A stretch of 42,436 nucleotides of DNA, from contig NZ_LXXZ01000109.1 in the NCBI RefSeq assembly GCF_003244875.1, forward strand, positions 1-42,436, read 5' to 3'. A model generated the notes under the pieces. The model made no database searches and was not told the origin of the DNA. It was given only the letters and a program-made list of their open reading frames with translations. Shown here piece by piece: positions 30,798-38,789 of the stretch (positions are counted from its first letter, which is position 1; each line of letters begins with the position of its first letter). The translations under genes and the position numbers were made by a program. This DNA is from Stenotrophomonas sepilia (lineage in GTDB: Bacteria; Pseudomonadota; Gammaproteobacteria; Xanthomonadales; Xanthomonadaceae).

Positions 30798-31388
30798 TCA
30801 CATCCGTTCCAGCGCGGCGGCATCGCCTGCCAGGGCGGGGCCGAGCCAGCAGTGCGACCCGACCGGCTGCAGGCCGTGCCGGGCCAGCGTCCGCCGATAC
30901 CAGCGTGCTGGGCGGGCCTGGAAGCCGTCGTGGTCGCCTTCGAACGCGTCCTCGGCGGCGAAGGTCTCCAGGAAGGCCACACCGCCGGTCAGCTCGGCCA
31001 CGCCGGACAGGCCGGCGCGCAGCTCGCGGTCGGGCACGTAGTGCATCACGTCCGAACACACCAGCAGGTCGACCGGGGCGCAGGGCCGCAGCCAGGCGAA
31101 GTCGCCGAAGCTGGCCAGGTGCAGGTTGCGGGTGCGGCCATAGCGGCGCACAGCGTACTCGCTGCTGTCGAAGCCCAGGTATTCGACCTTCGGACGCAGC
31201 TTCAGCAGCGGTGCGCGCCAGGCGCCTTCGCCGCAGCCGATGTCCAGCACATTGCGGATCGGTCGTTCGAGGTAGTACTCGGCACTGGCCACCGCCAGGG
31301 CAACCTTGCGCGCCAGGCGGGCGCTGCCGCCGATGTCGGCGCGGCGGTACCAGCGTTGGAAGTAGGCGGCGTCGTAGGTCTTGTCCAT
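30798..31388 (-). CDS. Class I SAM-dependent methyltransferase
   Basis: 196-aa small methyltransferase. Motif I is VLDIGCGEG (47-55), post-I is YLGFDSSEYAV, and the LLVCSDVMHYVPD region follows, as expected of the Rossmann SAM fold. The end is a short region with EGDHDGFQARPARWYRRTL, common in small SAM-methyltransferases of this kind. Substrate not identifiable. It sits upstream of phaZ on the same strand, with a 93-nt gap that holds a phaZ promoter-like box. Confidence 0.85.
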   Translation of the reverse strand: MDKTYDAAYFQRWYRRADIGGSARLARKVALAVASAEYYLERPIRNVLDIGCGEGAWRAPLLKLRPKVEYLGFDSSEYAVRRYGRTRNLHLASFGDFAWLRPCAPVDLLVCSDVMHYVPDRELRAGLSGVAELTGGVAFLETFAAEDAFEGDHDGFQARPARWYRRTLARHGLQPVGSHCWLGPALAGDAAALERM

Positions 31389-31459
31389 GGGGCGGTGCGC
31401 GATCGGGGAAAACGGCGCCTATCGTACGGTGTTGCGCCCCCGGGTGTTGCGGACCCGCA

Positions 31460-31531
31460 GTAGAGCCACGCCATGCGTGGCTGTCCTGATGCGGCGATTG
31501 GACGCGGCAGCCACCCAGGAGGTGGCTCTAC
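31460..31531. repeat. Facing pair of SMAG palindromes
   Basis: The first unit starts GTAGAGCCACG at 31460, and its partner ends in CTAC at 31528-31531. The outer sequences GCAGTAGAGCCAC and GTGGCTCTACTGC are exact mirror images, so the pair can form a long hairpin in the spacer between the divergent methyltransferase and HemJ-like genes. Confidence 0.8.
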
Positions 31532-31575
31532 TGCGACAATGGGCGCCCATCTACGCCAGCCGCCGGAGCGAGCGC

Positions 31576-32031
31576 ATGCAGAGCTACTACTGGGTCAAGA
31601 CCTTCCACATCGTATTCGTGGTGGCGTGGATGGCCACGGTGTTCTACCTGCCGCGCATCCTGGTCAACCTGGCCGAGACCGCAGGCCAGCCGGCGGTGAC
31701 CGAGCGCCTGCAGCTGATGGGCCTGCGCCTGTACCGTTTCGGCCACTCGATGTTCGGCCTGGCCTTTGTGCTGGGCCTGGTGCTGTGGCTGGGCTACAAG
31801 GTCATCCCGGATTTCCCGACCATGGTCGCGCCGGGCGGCGCTGGCTGGCTGCACGCCAAGCTGGGCCTGGTGGTGGTGCTGCTGGTGTATTTCAGCTGGA
31901 TCGGCCGTCTGTTGAAGGGCGTGGCCAAGGGCAGGGCGCTGCCGTCGTCGCGCGCGCTGCGCTGGATCAACGAGATCCCGCTGCTGGCGTTCATTCCGAT
32001 CGTGTGGCTGGTGCTGGCCAAGCCGTTCTGA
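31576..32031 (+). CDS. HemJ/CopD-like membrane protein
   Basis: 151-aa protein with four hydrophobic helices. MQSYYWVKTFHIVFVVAWMATVFYLPRILVN resembles the UPF0093/HemJ family, whose members oxidise protoporphyrinogen IX; His11 sits where HemJ keeps a heme-binding His. The fold also overlaps with the CopD family used in automatic annotation, so I do not assign hemJ with certainty. ATG 31576 is preceded by a GGAG. It lies just after the SMAG pair and converges on accA with repeat copy C between. Confidence 0.7.
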   Translation: MQSYYWVKTFHIVFVVAWMATVFYLPRILVNLAETAGQPAVTERLQLMGLRLYRFGHSMFGLAFVLGLVLWLGYKVIPDFPTMVAPGGAGWLHAKLGLVVVLLVYFSWIGRLLKGVAKGRALPSSRALRWINEIPLLAFIPIVWLVLAKPF

Positions 32032-32060
32032 ACGGGGCGCGCAGCGCATCGCACAGATGC

Positions 32061-32083
32061 ATCCACGCATGGCGTGGATCTAC
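32061..32083 (-). repeat. SMAG palindrome at start of repeat copy C
   Basis: ATCCACGCATGGCGTGGAT followed by CTAC. It is the same unit as in the centre of the A/B dyad. Confidence 0.75.
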
Positions 32084-32295
32084 TGGGTGCAGCTGTGGCG
32101 TTTGATGTTCAGGTCCGCCATGAGCGAGCCGAGCATCGCAGGTGAAACAGGGGCGAAGAGGCGCCGATGTCTGAGCGCAGCGAGTTCGGCGCCGTCCCCT
32201 GATTCACCGAGAAGCGCAGGGAACCGGTGCGTGGCACCGGCTCGCGTTCGGCGGCGTGTTCTTTGGTTACTTTCTTGCACCAGCAAGAAAGTAAC
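32061..32295 (+). repeat. Repeat copy C
   Basis: Third copy of the modular repeat, with SMAG at its start. The long stem GGTGAAACAGGGG/CCCCTGATTCACC (32141-32153, 32196-32208) encloses GGCGCCGA/TCGGCGCC (32160-32167, 32186-32193) and the 18-nt loop at 32168-32185. Then comes the CCGGTGC-GTG-GCACCGG hairpin (32224-32240). The end palindrome is GTTACTTTCTTGC/GCAAGAAAGTAAC (32266-32278, 32283-32295), 11 nt from the accA stop. It occupies most of the 275-nt space between the convergent HemJ-like and accA genes; no gene is seen. Confidence 0.85.
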
Positions 32296-32306
32296 AAGCC
32301 GATGAA

Positions 32307-33266
32307 TCAGGCCGCTTCGTACGTACCGTAACTGCGCAGGCGCGCGTAGCGCTGCTCCAGCAGCTGTTCGGTGGACAGCTTCTCCAGCGCGTCCAGCTCG
32401 TTCAGCAGCACGGCCTTCAGGCGCTTGGCCATCTGCGTCGGGTTGCGGTGGGCGCCACCGGTCGGCTCGCGCACGACCTTATCGACCAGGCCCAGGCTCT
32501 TCAGGCGCGGGGCGGTCAGGCCCAGTTGTTCGGCCGCTTCCTTGGCCTTGCCCGCGTCCTTCCACAGGATCGAGGCGCAGCCTTCCGGGGTGATGGTCGA
32601 GTACACCGCGTATTCCAGCATCACGGTGCGGTCGCCCACGCCCAGCGCCAGCGCGCCGCCGGAGCCGCCTTCACCGATTACGGTGCAGATGATCGGCACC
32701 TTCAGCTCGGCCATCTCGATCAGGTTGCGCGCGATGGCCTCGGACTGCCCGCGCGATTCGGCGTCGATACCCGGCCAGGCGCCGGCGGTGTCGATCAGGG
32801 TCAGCACCGGCAGGCCGAAGCGCTCGGCCATCTTCATCAGGCGCAGCGCCTTGCGGTAACCCTCCGGCTTGGGCATGCCGAAGTTGCGCTTGATCTTTTC
32901 CTTGGTATCGCGGCCCTTCTGGTGGCCGATCACCATTACCGCGCGGCCATTGATGCGGGCCAGGCCGCCCATGATCGCCTTGTCGTCGGCGAAGGCGCGG
33001 TCACCGGCCAGCTCCTGGAACTCATCGAACATGACGCGGATGTAGTCGGCGGTATACGGACGCGACGGGTGCCGGGCCAGCTGCAGCACCTGCCACGAGG
33101 TCAGGTTGCGGAAGATCTGCGCGGTGCGCATGCGCAGCTTGTCCTGCAGCGCGTGCACTTCCGCCTCGACATTGACCGCCGGCCCGGCACTGGCGTTGCG
33201 CAGTTCCTGGATCTTGGCTTCCAGGTCGGCGATGGGTTGCTCGAAGTCGAGGTAGTTCGGATTCAT
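32307..33266 (-). CDS. accA: Acetyl-CoA carboxylase carboxyltransferase subunit alpha
   Basis: 319-aa carboxyltransferase alpha subunit, the same length as in E. coli. With AccD it moves the carboxyl group from biotin to acetyl-CoA to make malonyl-CoA. Family landmarks are all present: [47 protein letters not shown]-like [12 protein letters not shown] and the glycine-rich [17 protein letters not shown] 33266 gives [16 protein letters not shown], the canonical start; the frame opening at 33320 has no support. A minus-strand TAGAAT lies 28 nt upstream. It is the last gene of the lpx-dnaE cluster in this window. Confidence 0.97.
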   Translation of the reverse strand: MNPNYLDFEQPIADLEAKIQELRNASAGPAVNVEAEVHALQDKLRMRTAQIFRNLTSWQVLQLARHPSRPYTADYIRVMFDEFQELAGDRAFADDKAIMGGLARINGRAVMVIGHQKGRDTKEKIKRNFGMPKPEGYRKALRLMKMAERFGLPVLTLIDTAGAWPGIDAESRGQSEAIARNLIEMAELKVPIICTVIGEGGSGGALALGVGDRTVMLEYAVYSTITPEGCASILWKDAGKAKEAAEQLGLTAPRLKSLGLVDKVVREPTGGAHRNPTQMAKRLKAVLLNELDALEKLSTEQLLEQRYARLRSYGTYEAA

Positions 33267-33294
33267 CGGAAGCCGTCGTGTAAAGAAGGGGGCA

Positions 33295-33300
33295 ATTCTA
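33295..33300 (-). promoter_or_regulatory. Putative -10 box TAGAAT for accA
   Basis: TAGAAT on the minus strand, 28 nt before ATG 33266. It lets accA be expressed apart from dnaE and the lipoprotein gene. Confidence 0.4.
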
Positions 33301-33379
33301 GCCGAATGCGTGCAAACCACCCGTACGCCTTCGTCTGGAAGGCGACGGTAGCGCAGCCGGGCAGGCGGCGCCAGTCAGC

Positions 33380-34249
33380 TCAGGGCACCACCAGGGCGCT
33401 GCGGCCCATCAACTGGCTGCGCCGGGAAACGAAGTCGTTGTAGGCCTCGTTGGCCTCCCGGCCCAGGCCGCTGCCCAGGGCGGCGGTAGCCGAGGTGAAG
33501 GCCATCTGCGCGTCGAAGTCCTGCTTGCGCAGGGCCTTCTGTTCATCGGCGGTGGTGGCCTTCAGCCAGCGGGCATAGACCTCGCGCAGCGGCGCGGCGT
33601 GCGCCTCGAAGGCGGGGTCGAGTGCCGGCAGGCTGGCCGGGGCCGGTTCCAGGCTGAACGCCGGGGCCACGTAGCCGGCCGGCTGTTCGCGCTTGAATGC
33701 ACCGGGTTCGCCCATGCCTTCTTCGACGTAGGCGATGAAATCCGGTGCCGTGAACACCTTGGCCACGATCTGGCCGCCGCTGGCGTCGACGTGGGCCACC
33801 ACCTTTTCCGTCGGGAAGGGTTCGCGCACGCCGTAGGTCCAGGTCTTGTCGATGAACAGTTCGTGGCTCTTCTCGAACGGGCCCTCGAAGTCGACGCCGC
33901 CCAGCTCGATGCCGGCCTTGCCGGTGCCGAAGTTCTTCAGCTTGCTCTCGTCGGTGACATAGACCTCGCGAGCGATCACGTACTCGCTCAGGGTCGGGTT
34001 GATCAGGCCGCCGCGGCCATCGACGTAGACGATGAAGCGCACATCGCCGAGCGTGTCGGTGTGCAGGCGATGCTCGCCAATGGCCAGCGAGACCGGGCGC
34101 GAGCCGTGCGCAGCCACTGGCAGGTCCTGGCCGTCGATGCTCAGCGCCAGCGGCGTGTCGGTCGGATTGTCGATCTGGAACTCGATCTTCGACGGCGAGC
34201 AGGCGGCCAGCGCCAGTGCGGCAACGAACGGGAACAGCAGGGTCTTCAT
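33380..34249 (-). CDS. Lipoprotein of unknown function between dnaE and accA
   Basis: 289-aa lipoprotein with lipobox LAAC (Cys17). I do not recognise the family. The first half is beta-rich (KIEFQIDNPTDTPLALSIDG, VRFIVYVDGRGGLINPTLSEYVI) and could be a beta-sandwich; the last third is helical and ends VSRRSQLMGRSALVVP. It starts 56 nt after the dnaE stop, without an obvious promoter, so it may be read with dnaE. In E. coli accA follows dnaE directly, so this is an addition to the conserved order in this lineage. The start at 34249 is the only one giving a signal peptide. Confidence 0.7.
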   Translation of the reverse strand: MKTLLFPFVAALALAACSPSKIEFQIDNPTDTPLALSIDGQDLPVAAHGSRPVSLAIGEHRLHTDTLGDVRFIVYVDGRGGLINPTLSEYVIAREVYVTDESKLKNFGTGKAGIELGGVDFEGPFEKSHELFIDKTWTYGVREPFPTEKVVAHVDASGGQIVAKVFTAPDFIAYVEEGMGEPGAFKREQPAGYVAPAFSLEPAPASLPALDPAFEAHAAPLREVYARWLKATTADEQKALRKQDFDAQMAFTSATAALGSGLGREANEAYNDFVSRRSQLMGRSALVVP

Positions 34250-34305
34250 CGGCAATCGTCCTTGATGACTGGAACGGGAAAAGCAGGAACACGAAGCAGC
34301 CAGCC

Positions 34306-37300
34306 TCAGCTGGCCCACGGCGGGCTGTAGCGCACCTTCAGCGTACGTACGGCCGGGTCGGCGCGCAGCGCCTCCATCAGCTTGGAATCGATGCGCACTG
34401 CGCTCTGCCCGGAGACATCCAGCATGCCGGCGACACCGCCGTGCGGGCCCTTCAGCAGCAGGTCCAGGCGCAGCGGCGTGCGCCCCGGGCGATGGCGGTC
34501 GAGCAGGGCATTGATGCGCTCCCAGACCGGGCGCTGCTGGCGCAGGTCCAGGCGCAGCGACAGCCGCGTGGCGTAGTTGGCGCACACTTCGTCGAAGTCC
34601 CAGCACTGGCGGATGCGCAACGCGAAGCCGCCGTTGAATTCGTCCTCACGCAGGCCACCCTTCACCACCAGGATGCGGTCCTTGGTCATCAGGTGGCCGA
34701 ACTCGGCCATCGCATCGGAGAACGCGCTGCACTCCACCCGGCCGCGACCGTCCTCCAGCTGGATGAAAATCTGGCTTTCGCCCTTGCGGCGCACGCCGAC
34801 CACCTGGCCGGCCAGCACGGTCTGCACTTCCGGGCGCCAGCGCTTCTCGCCGCCACCGCCGCCGCTGTTGGCGCTCCAGATTTTCTCCACCGAACCCAGG
34901 TCGTTGCCTACCAGATCGCGCACATCGTCGCGCCAGGGATCGAACGGGTGGCCGCTGAGGTAGAAGCCCAGCGTATCGCGCTCGCCGTTGAGGCGCTGCA
35001 GCAGCGGCCATTCTTCGGCTTCCGGCAGGTCCAGCTGGATCGAAACGGTGCTCGGATCGGGCCCGCCAAACAGCGAATTCTGCCCGGACGCACGCTCGCG
35101 TGCCATCTGGTCGGTGGCCTTGATCACTTCCGGCAGCTGCAGCATCAGCGAGGCACGGTTGCGGCCGAGTTCATCGAGCGCGCCACAGTTGATCATCGCT
35201 TCCAGCGTGCGCCGGTTGAGCTTGGCCGAGCCGACGCGGGTGCAGAAGTCCAGCAGATCCTTGAACGGTCCGCCCTTCAGTCGTTCCTCGACCACCGCTT
35301 CGCAGGCGCCCTGGCCGACGCCCTTGATCGCGCCCAGGCCGTACTGGATCGTGTCCGGCGTGACCGCTTCGAACATGAAGGCCGACTGGTTCACCTTCGG
35401 CGGCAGCACGGTCAGGCCGAGGTTGCGCACCTCGTCGAGGAAGCCAACCACCTTGTCGGTGTTGTCCAGGTCCGAAGACAGCGTGGCCGCCATGAACTCG
35501 GCCGGGTAATGGCGCTTCAGCCAGGCGGTCTGGTAGCTGACCAGTGCGTATGCAGCGGCGTGCGACTTGTTGAAGCCATAGCCGGCGAACTTCTCCATCA
35601 GGTCGAAGATTTCGTCGGCCTTGGGGCCGTCGACGCCGCCCTTGGCTGCACCTTCGCGGAAGATCTCGCGGTGCTTGGCCATTTCCGCCGGCACCTTCTT
35701 GCCCATCGCGCGTCGCAGCAGGTCAGCGCCGCCCAGCGAGTAGCCGCCGACGATCTGCGCCATCTGCATCACCTGCTCCTGGTACACCATGATGCCGTAG
35801 GTGTCCTTCAGGATCGCTTCGGTGCGCGGATCGGGATAGATGATCTCTTCCTGGCCGTGCTTGCGCGCGTTGAAGGAGGGAATCAGATCCATCGGGCCGG
35901 GGCGATACAGCGACACCAGCGCGATCAGGTCTTCGAAGCGGTCGGGGCGCGCGTCCTTCAGCAGGCGGCGCATGCCCGAGGACTCGAACTGGAACACCGC
36001 GCCGGTGTTGCCGTTGGCGAAGATGTCCTTGTAGGTGGGCGCATCGTCGAGCGGGATCGCGGCAATGTCGACCGGCGGAATGCCCGCGCGTTCGTGGCGC
36101 TTGTTGATCGCCTTCACTGCCCAGTCGATGATGGTCAGCGTGCGCAGGCCGAGGAAGTCGAACTTCACCAGGCCCACTTCTTCAACGTCGTTCTTGTCGA
36201 ACTGGGTGACCGGGTTCTTGCCGAGCCCATTTTCGTCGTGTTCGGCGTACAGCGGGCAGAACTCGCTCAGCGGCTCGGGCCCGATCACCACGCCACCGGC
36301 GTGCTTGCCGGCGTTGCGGGTCAGGTCTTCCAGCTGCAGCGCCAGATCGATCAGGTCGCGGACATCGTCCTCGGTCTCATAGCGCTGGATCAGTTCGGCC
36401 GAGGCCATTTCCGAGCTCGGGCCTTCCTTGCCCTTGCCCAGCGCATCCTTCAGGTGGATGCCCAGGATGTTCGGGATCAGCTTGGAAACACCGTCGACCA
36501 GGCCATACGGGAAGCCGAGCACGCGGCCGGAGTCGCGCACCACCGCCTTGGCGGCCATGGTGCCGTAGGTGATGATCTGGCTGACGCGCTCGCGCCCGTA
36601 CTTGCGGGCGACGTAGTCGATCACCTCGTCGCGGCGGTCCATGCAGAAGTCGATGTCGAAGTCGGGCATCGACACGCGTTCCGGGTTCAGGAATCGCTCG
36701 AACAGCAGGTTGTACGGCAGCGGGTCCAGGTCGGTAATCTTCAGCGCCCAGGCCACCAGCGAGCCGGCACCCGAGCCGCGGCCGGGACCGATCGGGATGC
36801 CCTGGTTCTTGCCCCACTGGATGAAGTCGGCCACGATCAGGAAGTAGCCGGGGAAGCCCATCTTGATGATGGTGTTGAGCTCGAACTCCAGGCGCTCGAA
36901 GTACTCCTCACGGGTCTTGCCCGGCGCCAGCGGATTCTTCTCCAGGCGCTCTTCCAGGCCGTCGCGCGACATCTTCTGGATCCAGGTGTCCAGGGTCTCG
37001 TCGTCGGGCACCGGGTAGTTGGGCAGGAAGTAGGTGCCCAGCCGCATCTCGATGTTGCAGCGCTCGGCCAGCGCCAGCGTGTTGTCGATCGCATCGGGGA
37101 TGTCGGCGAACAGCGCGCACATCTCCTCGGCCGACTTCAGGTACTGCTGGTCGCTGTACTCGCGCGGACGCTTGGGATCGTCCAGCACGCGGCCGGTGGA
37201 AATGCACACGCGCGCTTCGTGCGCGCTGAAATCCGACGGCGACAGGAAGCGCACGTCATTGCTGGCGACCACCGGCAGGCCGCGCTGGCCAGCGGCCATC

Positions 37301-37893
37301 AGCGCGAACTGGTTGAAGGTTTCCTCGCCCTCGCGGCCGGTACGGGTCAGCTCCAGGTGCAGGCCATCGCCGAATACGCGCTGCCAGTCGGCCAGCTGCT
37401 GCTCGGCCAGTTCATGCTTGCCGTCCAGTGCCAGGCGCCCGGCCAGGCTCTGCCGGCCGGCCAGCGCGAACAGGTTGGCATTGCCGGCCTTCAGCCAGTC
37501 CGGGTGGATGGCCACGCCGCCTTCCGGGCGATGGCCTTCCATCCAGGCGCGGGTCAGCAGCCGCGACAGGCTCAGGTAGCCCTCGCGGTCGCGGCACAGC
37601 AGGGTCATCCGCCACGGGTCCTGGCCTTCCTCTGCGATCAGCACGTCGGCACCGGCGATCGGCTTGATGCCGACGCCTTCGGCGGCCTTGTAGAACTTGA
37701 CCAGGGCGAACAGGTTGTTGAGATCGGTCACCGCCAGCGCGGGCAGGCCGAGCTCCACCGAGCGCGACAGCAGGTTGGCCTGCTTGGCCTTCTTCGGGTC
37801 CGCCTGGTCCGGCTTGGCCGGCACACGGATGGTGGAGTCCGCCAGCGAGAACTCGGTGTGGACGTGGAGATGTACGAAGCGGGAGTTGGACAT
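34306..37893 (-). CDS. dnaE: DNA polymerase III subunit alpha
   Basis: 1195-aa replicative polymerase, close to the usual 1160-1190. The N-terminal PHP domain starts SRFVHLHVHTEFSLADSTI (about 1-285). The catalytic Asp pair lies in PDFDIDFCMD (about 409-418) and the third Asp in MDLIPSFNARKHG. The beta-clamp binding motif QNSLFGG stands near residue 934, followed by the OB-fold and C-terminal tau-binding region. ATG 37893 gives MSNSRFVHLHVH, the conserved start; the frame opens 183 nt earlier but only over non-coding-looking sequence. It lies 236 nt from rnhB, with a promoter-like pair and a SMAG pair between them, so it may be transcribed separately. Confidence 0.97.
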   Translation of the reverse strand: MSNSRFVHLHVHTEFSLADSTIRVPAKPDQADPKKAKQANLLSRSVELGLPALAVTDLNNLFALVKFYKAAEGVGIKPIAGADVLIAEEGQDPWRMTLLCRDREGYLSLSRLLTRAWMEGHRPEGGVAIHPDWLKAGNANLFALAGRQSLAGRLALDGKHELAEQQLADWQRVFGDGLHLELTRTGREGEETFNQFALMAAGQRGLPVVASNDVRFLSPSDFSAHEARVCISTGRVLDDPKRPREYSDQQYLKSAEEMCALFADIPDAIDNTLALAERCNIEMRLGTYFLPNYPVPDDETLDTWIQKMSRDGLEERLEKNPLAPGKTREEYFERLEFELNTIIKMGFPGYFLIVADFIQWGKNQGIPIGPGRGSGAGSLVAWALKITDLDPLPYNLLFERFLNPERVSMPDFDIDFCMDRRDEVIDYVARKYGRERVSQIITYGTMAAKAVVRDSGRVLGFPYGLVDGVSKLIPNILGIHLKDALGKGKEGPSSEMASAELIQRYETEDDVRDLIDLALQLEDLTRNAGKHAGGVVIGPEPLSEFCPLYAEHDENGLGKNPVTQFDKNDVEEVGLVKFDFLGLRTLTIIDWAVKAINKRHERAGIPPVDIAAIPLDDAPTYKDIFANGNTGAVFQFESSGMRRLLKDARPDRFEDLIALVSLYRPGPMDLIPSFNARKHGQEEIIYPDPRTEAILKDTYGIMVYQEQVMQMAQIVGGYSLGGADLLRRAMGKKVPAEMAKHREIFREGAAKGGVDGPKADEIFDLMEKFAGYGFNKSHAAAYALVSYQTAWLKRHYPAEFMAATLSSDLDNTDKVVGFLDEVRNLGLTVLPPKVNQSAFMFEAVTPDTIQYGLGAIKGVGQGACEAVVEERLKGGPFKDLLDFCTRVGSAKLNRRTLEAMINCGALDELGRNRASLMLQLPEVIKATDQMARERASGQNSLFGGPDPSTVSIQLDLPEAEEWPLLQRLNGERDTLGFYLSGHPFDPWRDDVRDLVGNDLGSVEKIWSANSGGGGGEKRWRPEVQTVLAGQVVGVRRKGESQIFIQLEDGRGRVECSAFSDAMAEFGHLMTKDRILVVKGGLREDEFNGGFALRIRQCWDFDEVCANYATRLSLRLDLRQQRPVWERINALLDRHRPGRTPLRLDLLLKGPHGGVAGMLDVSGQSAVRIDSKLMEALRADPAVRTLKVRYSPPWAS

Positions 37894-37975
37894 GCCGGAC
37901 CAGGTTGGAGCGCGCGGGCCCCGGGTGCTGACGGAGGTTCGTCGCCGGGGTCGGGAAGCGCTGGAATGCCCGGTC

Positions 37976-38004
37976 AGGGTAGCGAGGGCAGGGGGTTGCC
38001 ACAA
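37976..38004 (-). promoter_or_regulatory. Putative dnaE promoter
   Basis: Minus-strand -35 TTGTGG (37999-38004) and -10 TACCCT (37976-37981) with a 17-nt spacer, 82 nt before the dnaE start. Confidence 0.4.
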
Positions 38005-38060
38005 GGCTTGACAGGGGCAGGGCGTGGCGCCGGATTCAGGCGTGCGGGAGGCCGCCTTCT

Positions 38061-38116
38061 GTAGAGCCGAGCCCATGCTCGGCTGTCCACAGCAGCGAGC
38101 ATGGGCTCGGCCCTAC
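38061..38116. repeat. Facing pair of SMAG palindromes
   Basis: GTAGAGCCGAGCCCATGC at 38061 faces GCATGGGCTCGGCCCTAC ending at 38116. It sits between the rnhB stop and the dnaE promoter region and can act as a 3' hairpin for the lpx-rnhB transcript. Confidence 0.8.
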
Positions 38117-38129
38117 AACTCCAGCTGGC

Positions 38130-38789
38130 TCAGGCGATGGCCGCCGCCTGCGCCAGGTCCAGGCACTCACGCACCGGTGCGAAGCTGCGCCGATGCTCCA
38201 CGCAGGGGCCGTGCTCGCGCAGGGCGGCGAGGTGGGCCGGAGTGCCGTAGCCCTTGTGCTGCTCGAAGCCGTATTGCGGGTGGCGGGCATGCACATCCTG
38301 CATGTAGCGGTCGCGCGAGACCTTGGCCAGGATCGATGCGGCCATGATTGCGCGGTCGATGCCATCGCCGCCGACCAGCGCCTGCGCCGGCAGCACCAGG
38401 CCCTTGGGCACCACATTGCCGTCGATGCGGGCGAAGCCGGCCACATGGGCGACCGCTGCAACGACGTCACGCATGCCCTGCAGGGTGGCCTGGTAGATGT
38501 TCAGGCGGTCGATGGTGTCCACGTCCACCAGCACCACGTGCCAGGCCAGGGCGCGCTCGATGATGCGGTCATGCAGCTGCTCGCGGCGGGCCGCGGTGAG
38601 CTGCTTGGAGTCGTCCAGGCCGTTGATCCGTGGCCGCGCCGGGTCGAACACCACCGCCGCCACCGCCACCGGCCCGGCCAGCGGGCCACGCCCGGCCTCG
38701 TCGACGCCGGCCACAAGACGCTCCGGCTCGACCACGGCCACGCCGTCGAACAGGGTCAGGCTGGCTGCGGCGGCGTGACGGCGGCTCAT
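38130..38789 (-). CDS. rnhB: Ribonuclease HII
   Basis: 219-aa RNase HII, which cuts RNA in RNA-DNA hybrids and removes single ribonucleotides from DNA. The metal site begins with Asp30-Glu31 in [13 protein letters not shown], and continues with [25 protein letters not shown] and [15 protein letters not shown]. The start codon overlaps the lpxB stop by 4 nt (ATGA, 38786-38789), so translation is coupled. The longer frame from 38924 would overlap lpxB much more and is rejected. Confidence 0.96.
   Translation of the reverse strand: MSRRHAAAASLTLFDGVAVVEPERLVAGVDEAGRGPLAGPVAVAAVVFDPARPRINGLDDSKQLTAARREQLHDRIIERALAWHVVLVDVDTIDRLNIYQATLQGMRDVVAAVAHVAGFARIDGNVVPKGLVLPAQALVGGDGIDRAIMAASILAKVSRDRYMQDVHARHPQYGFEQHKGYGTPAHLAALREHGPCVEHRRSFAPVRECLDLAQAAAIA

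Noticed and set aside
26331..32306. CRISPR array or insertion sequence as cause of the repeats
   Set aside because: Copies are only three, long, and unevenly spaced, with genes between; no spacer-repeat unit, transposase or direct target duplication is seen.
34216..38064. 1282-codon open frame opposite dnaE
   Set aside because: It is the antisense shadow of a highly conserved dnaE. GC-rich codon use keeps stops out of the opposite strand; the translation is His/Gln/Arg-rich and has no domain pattern.
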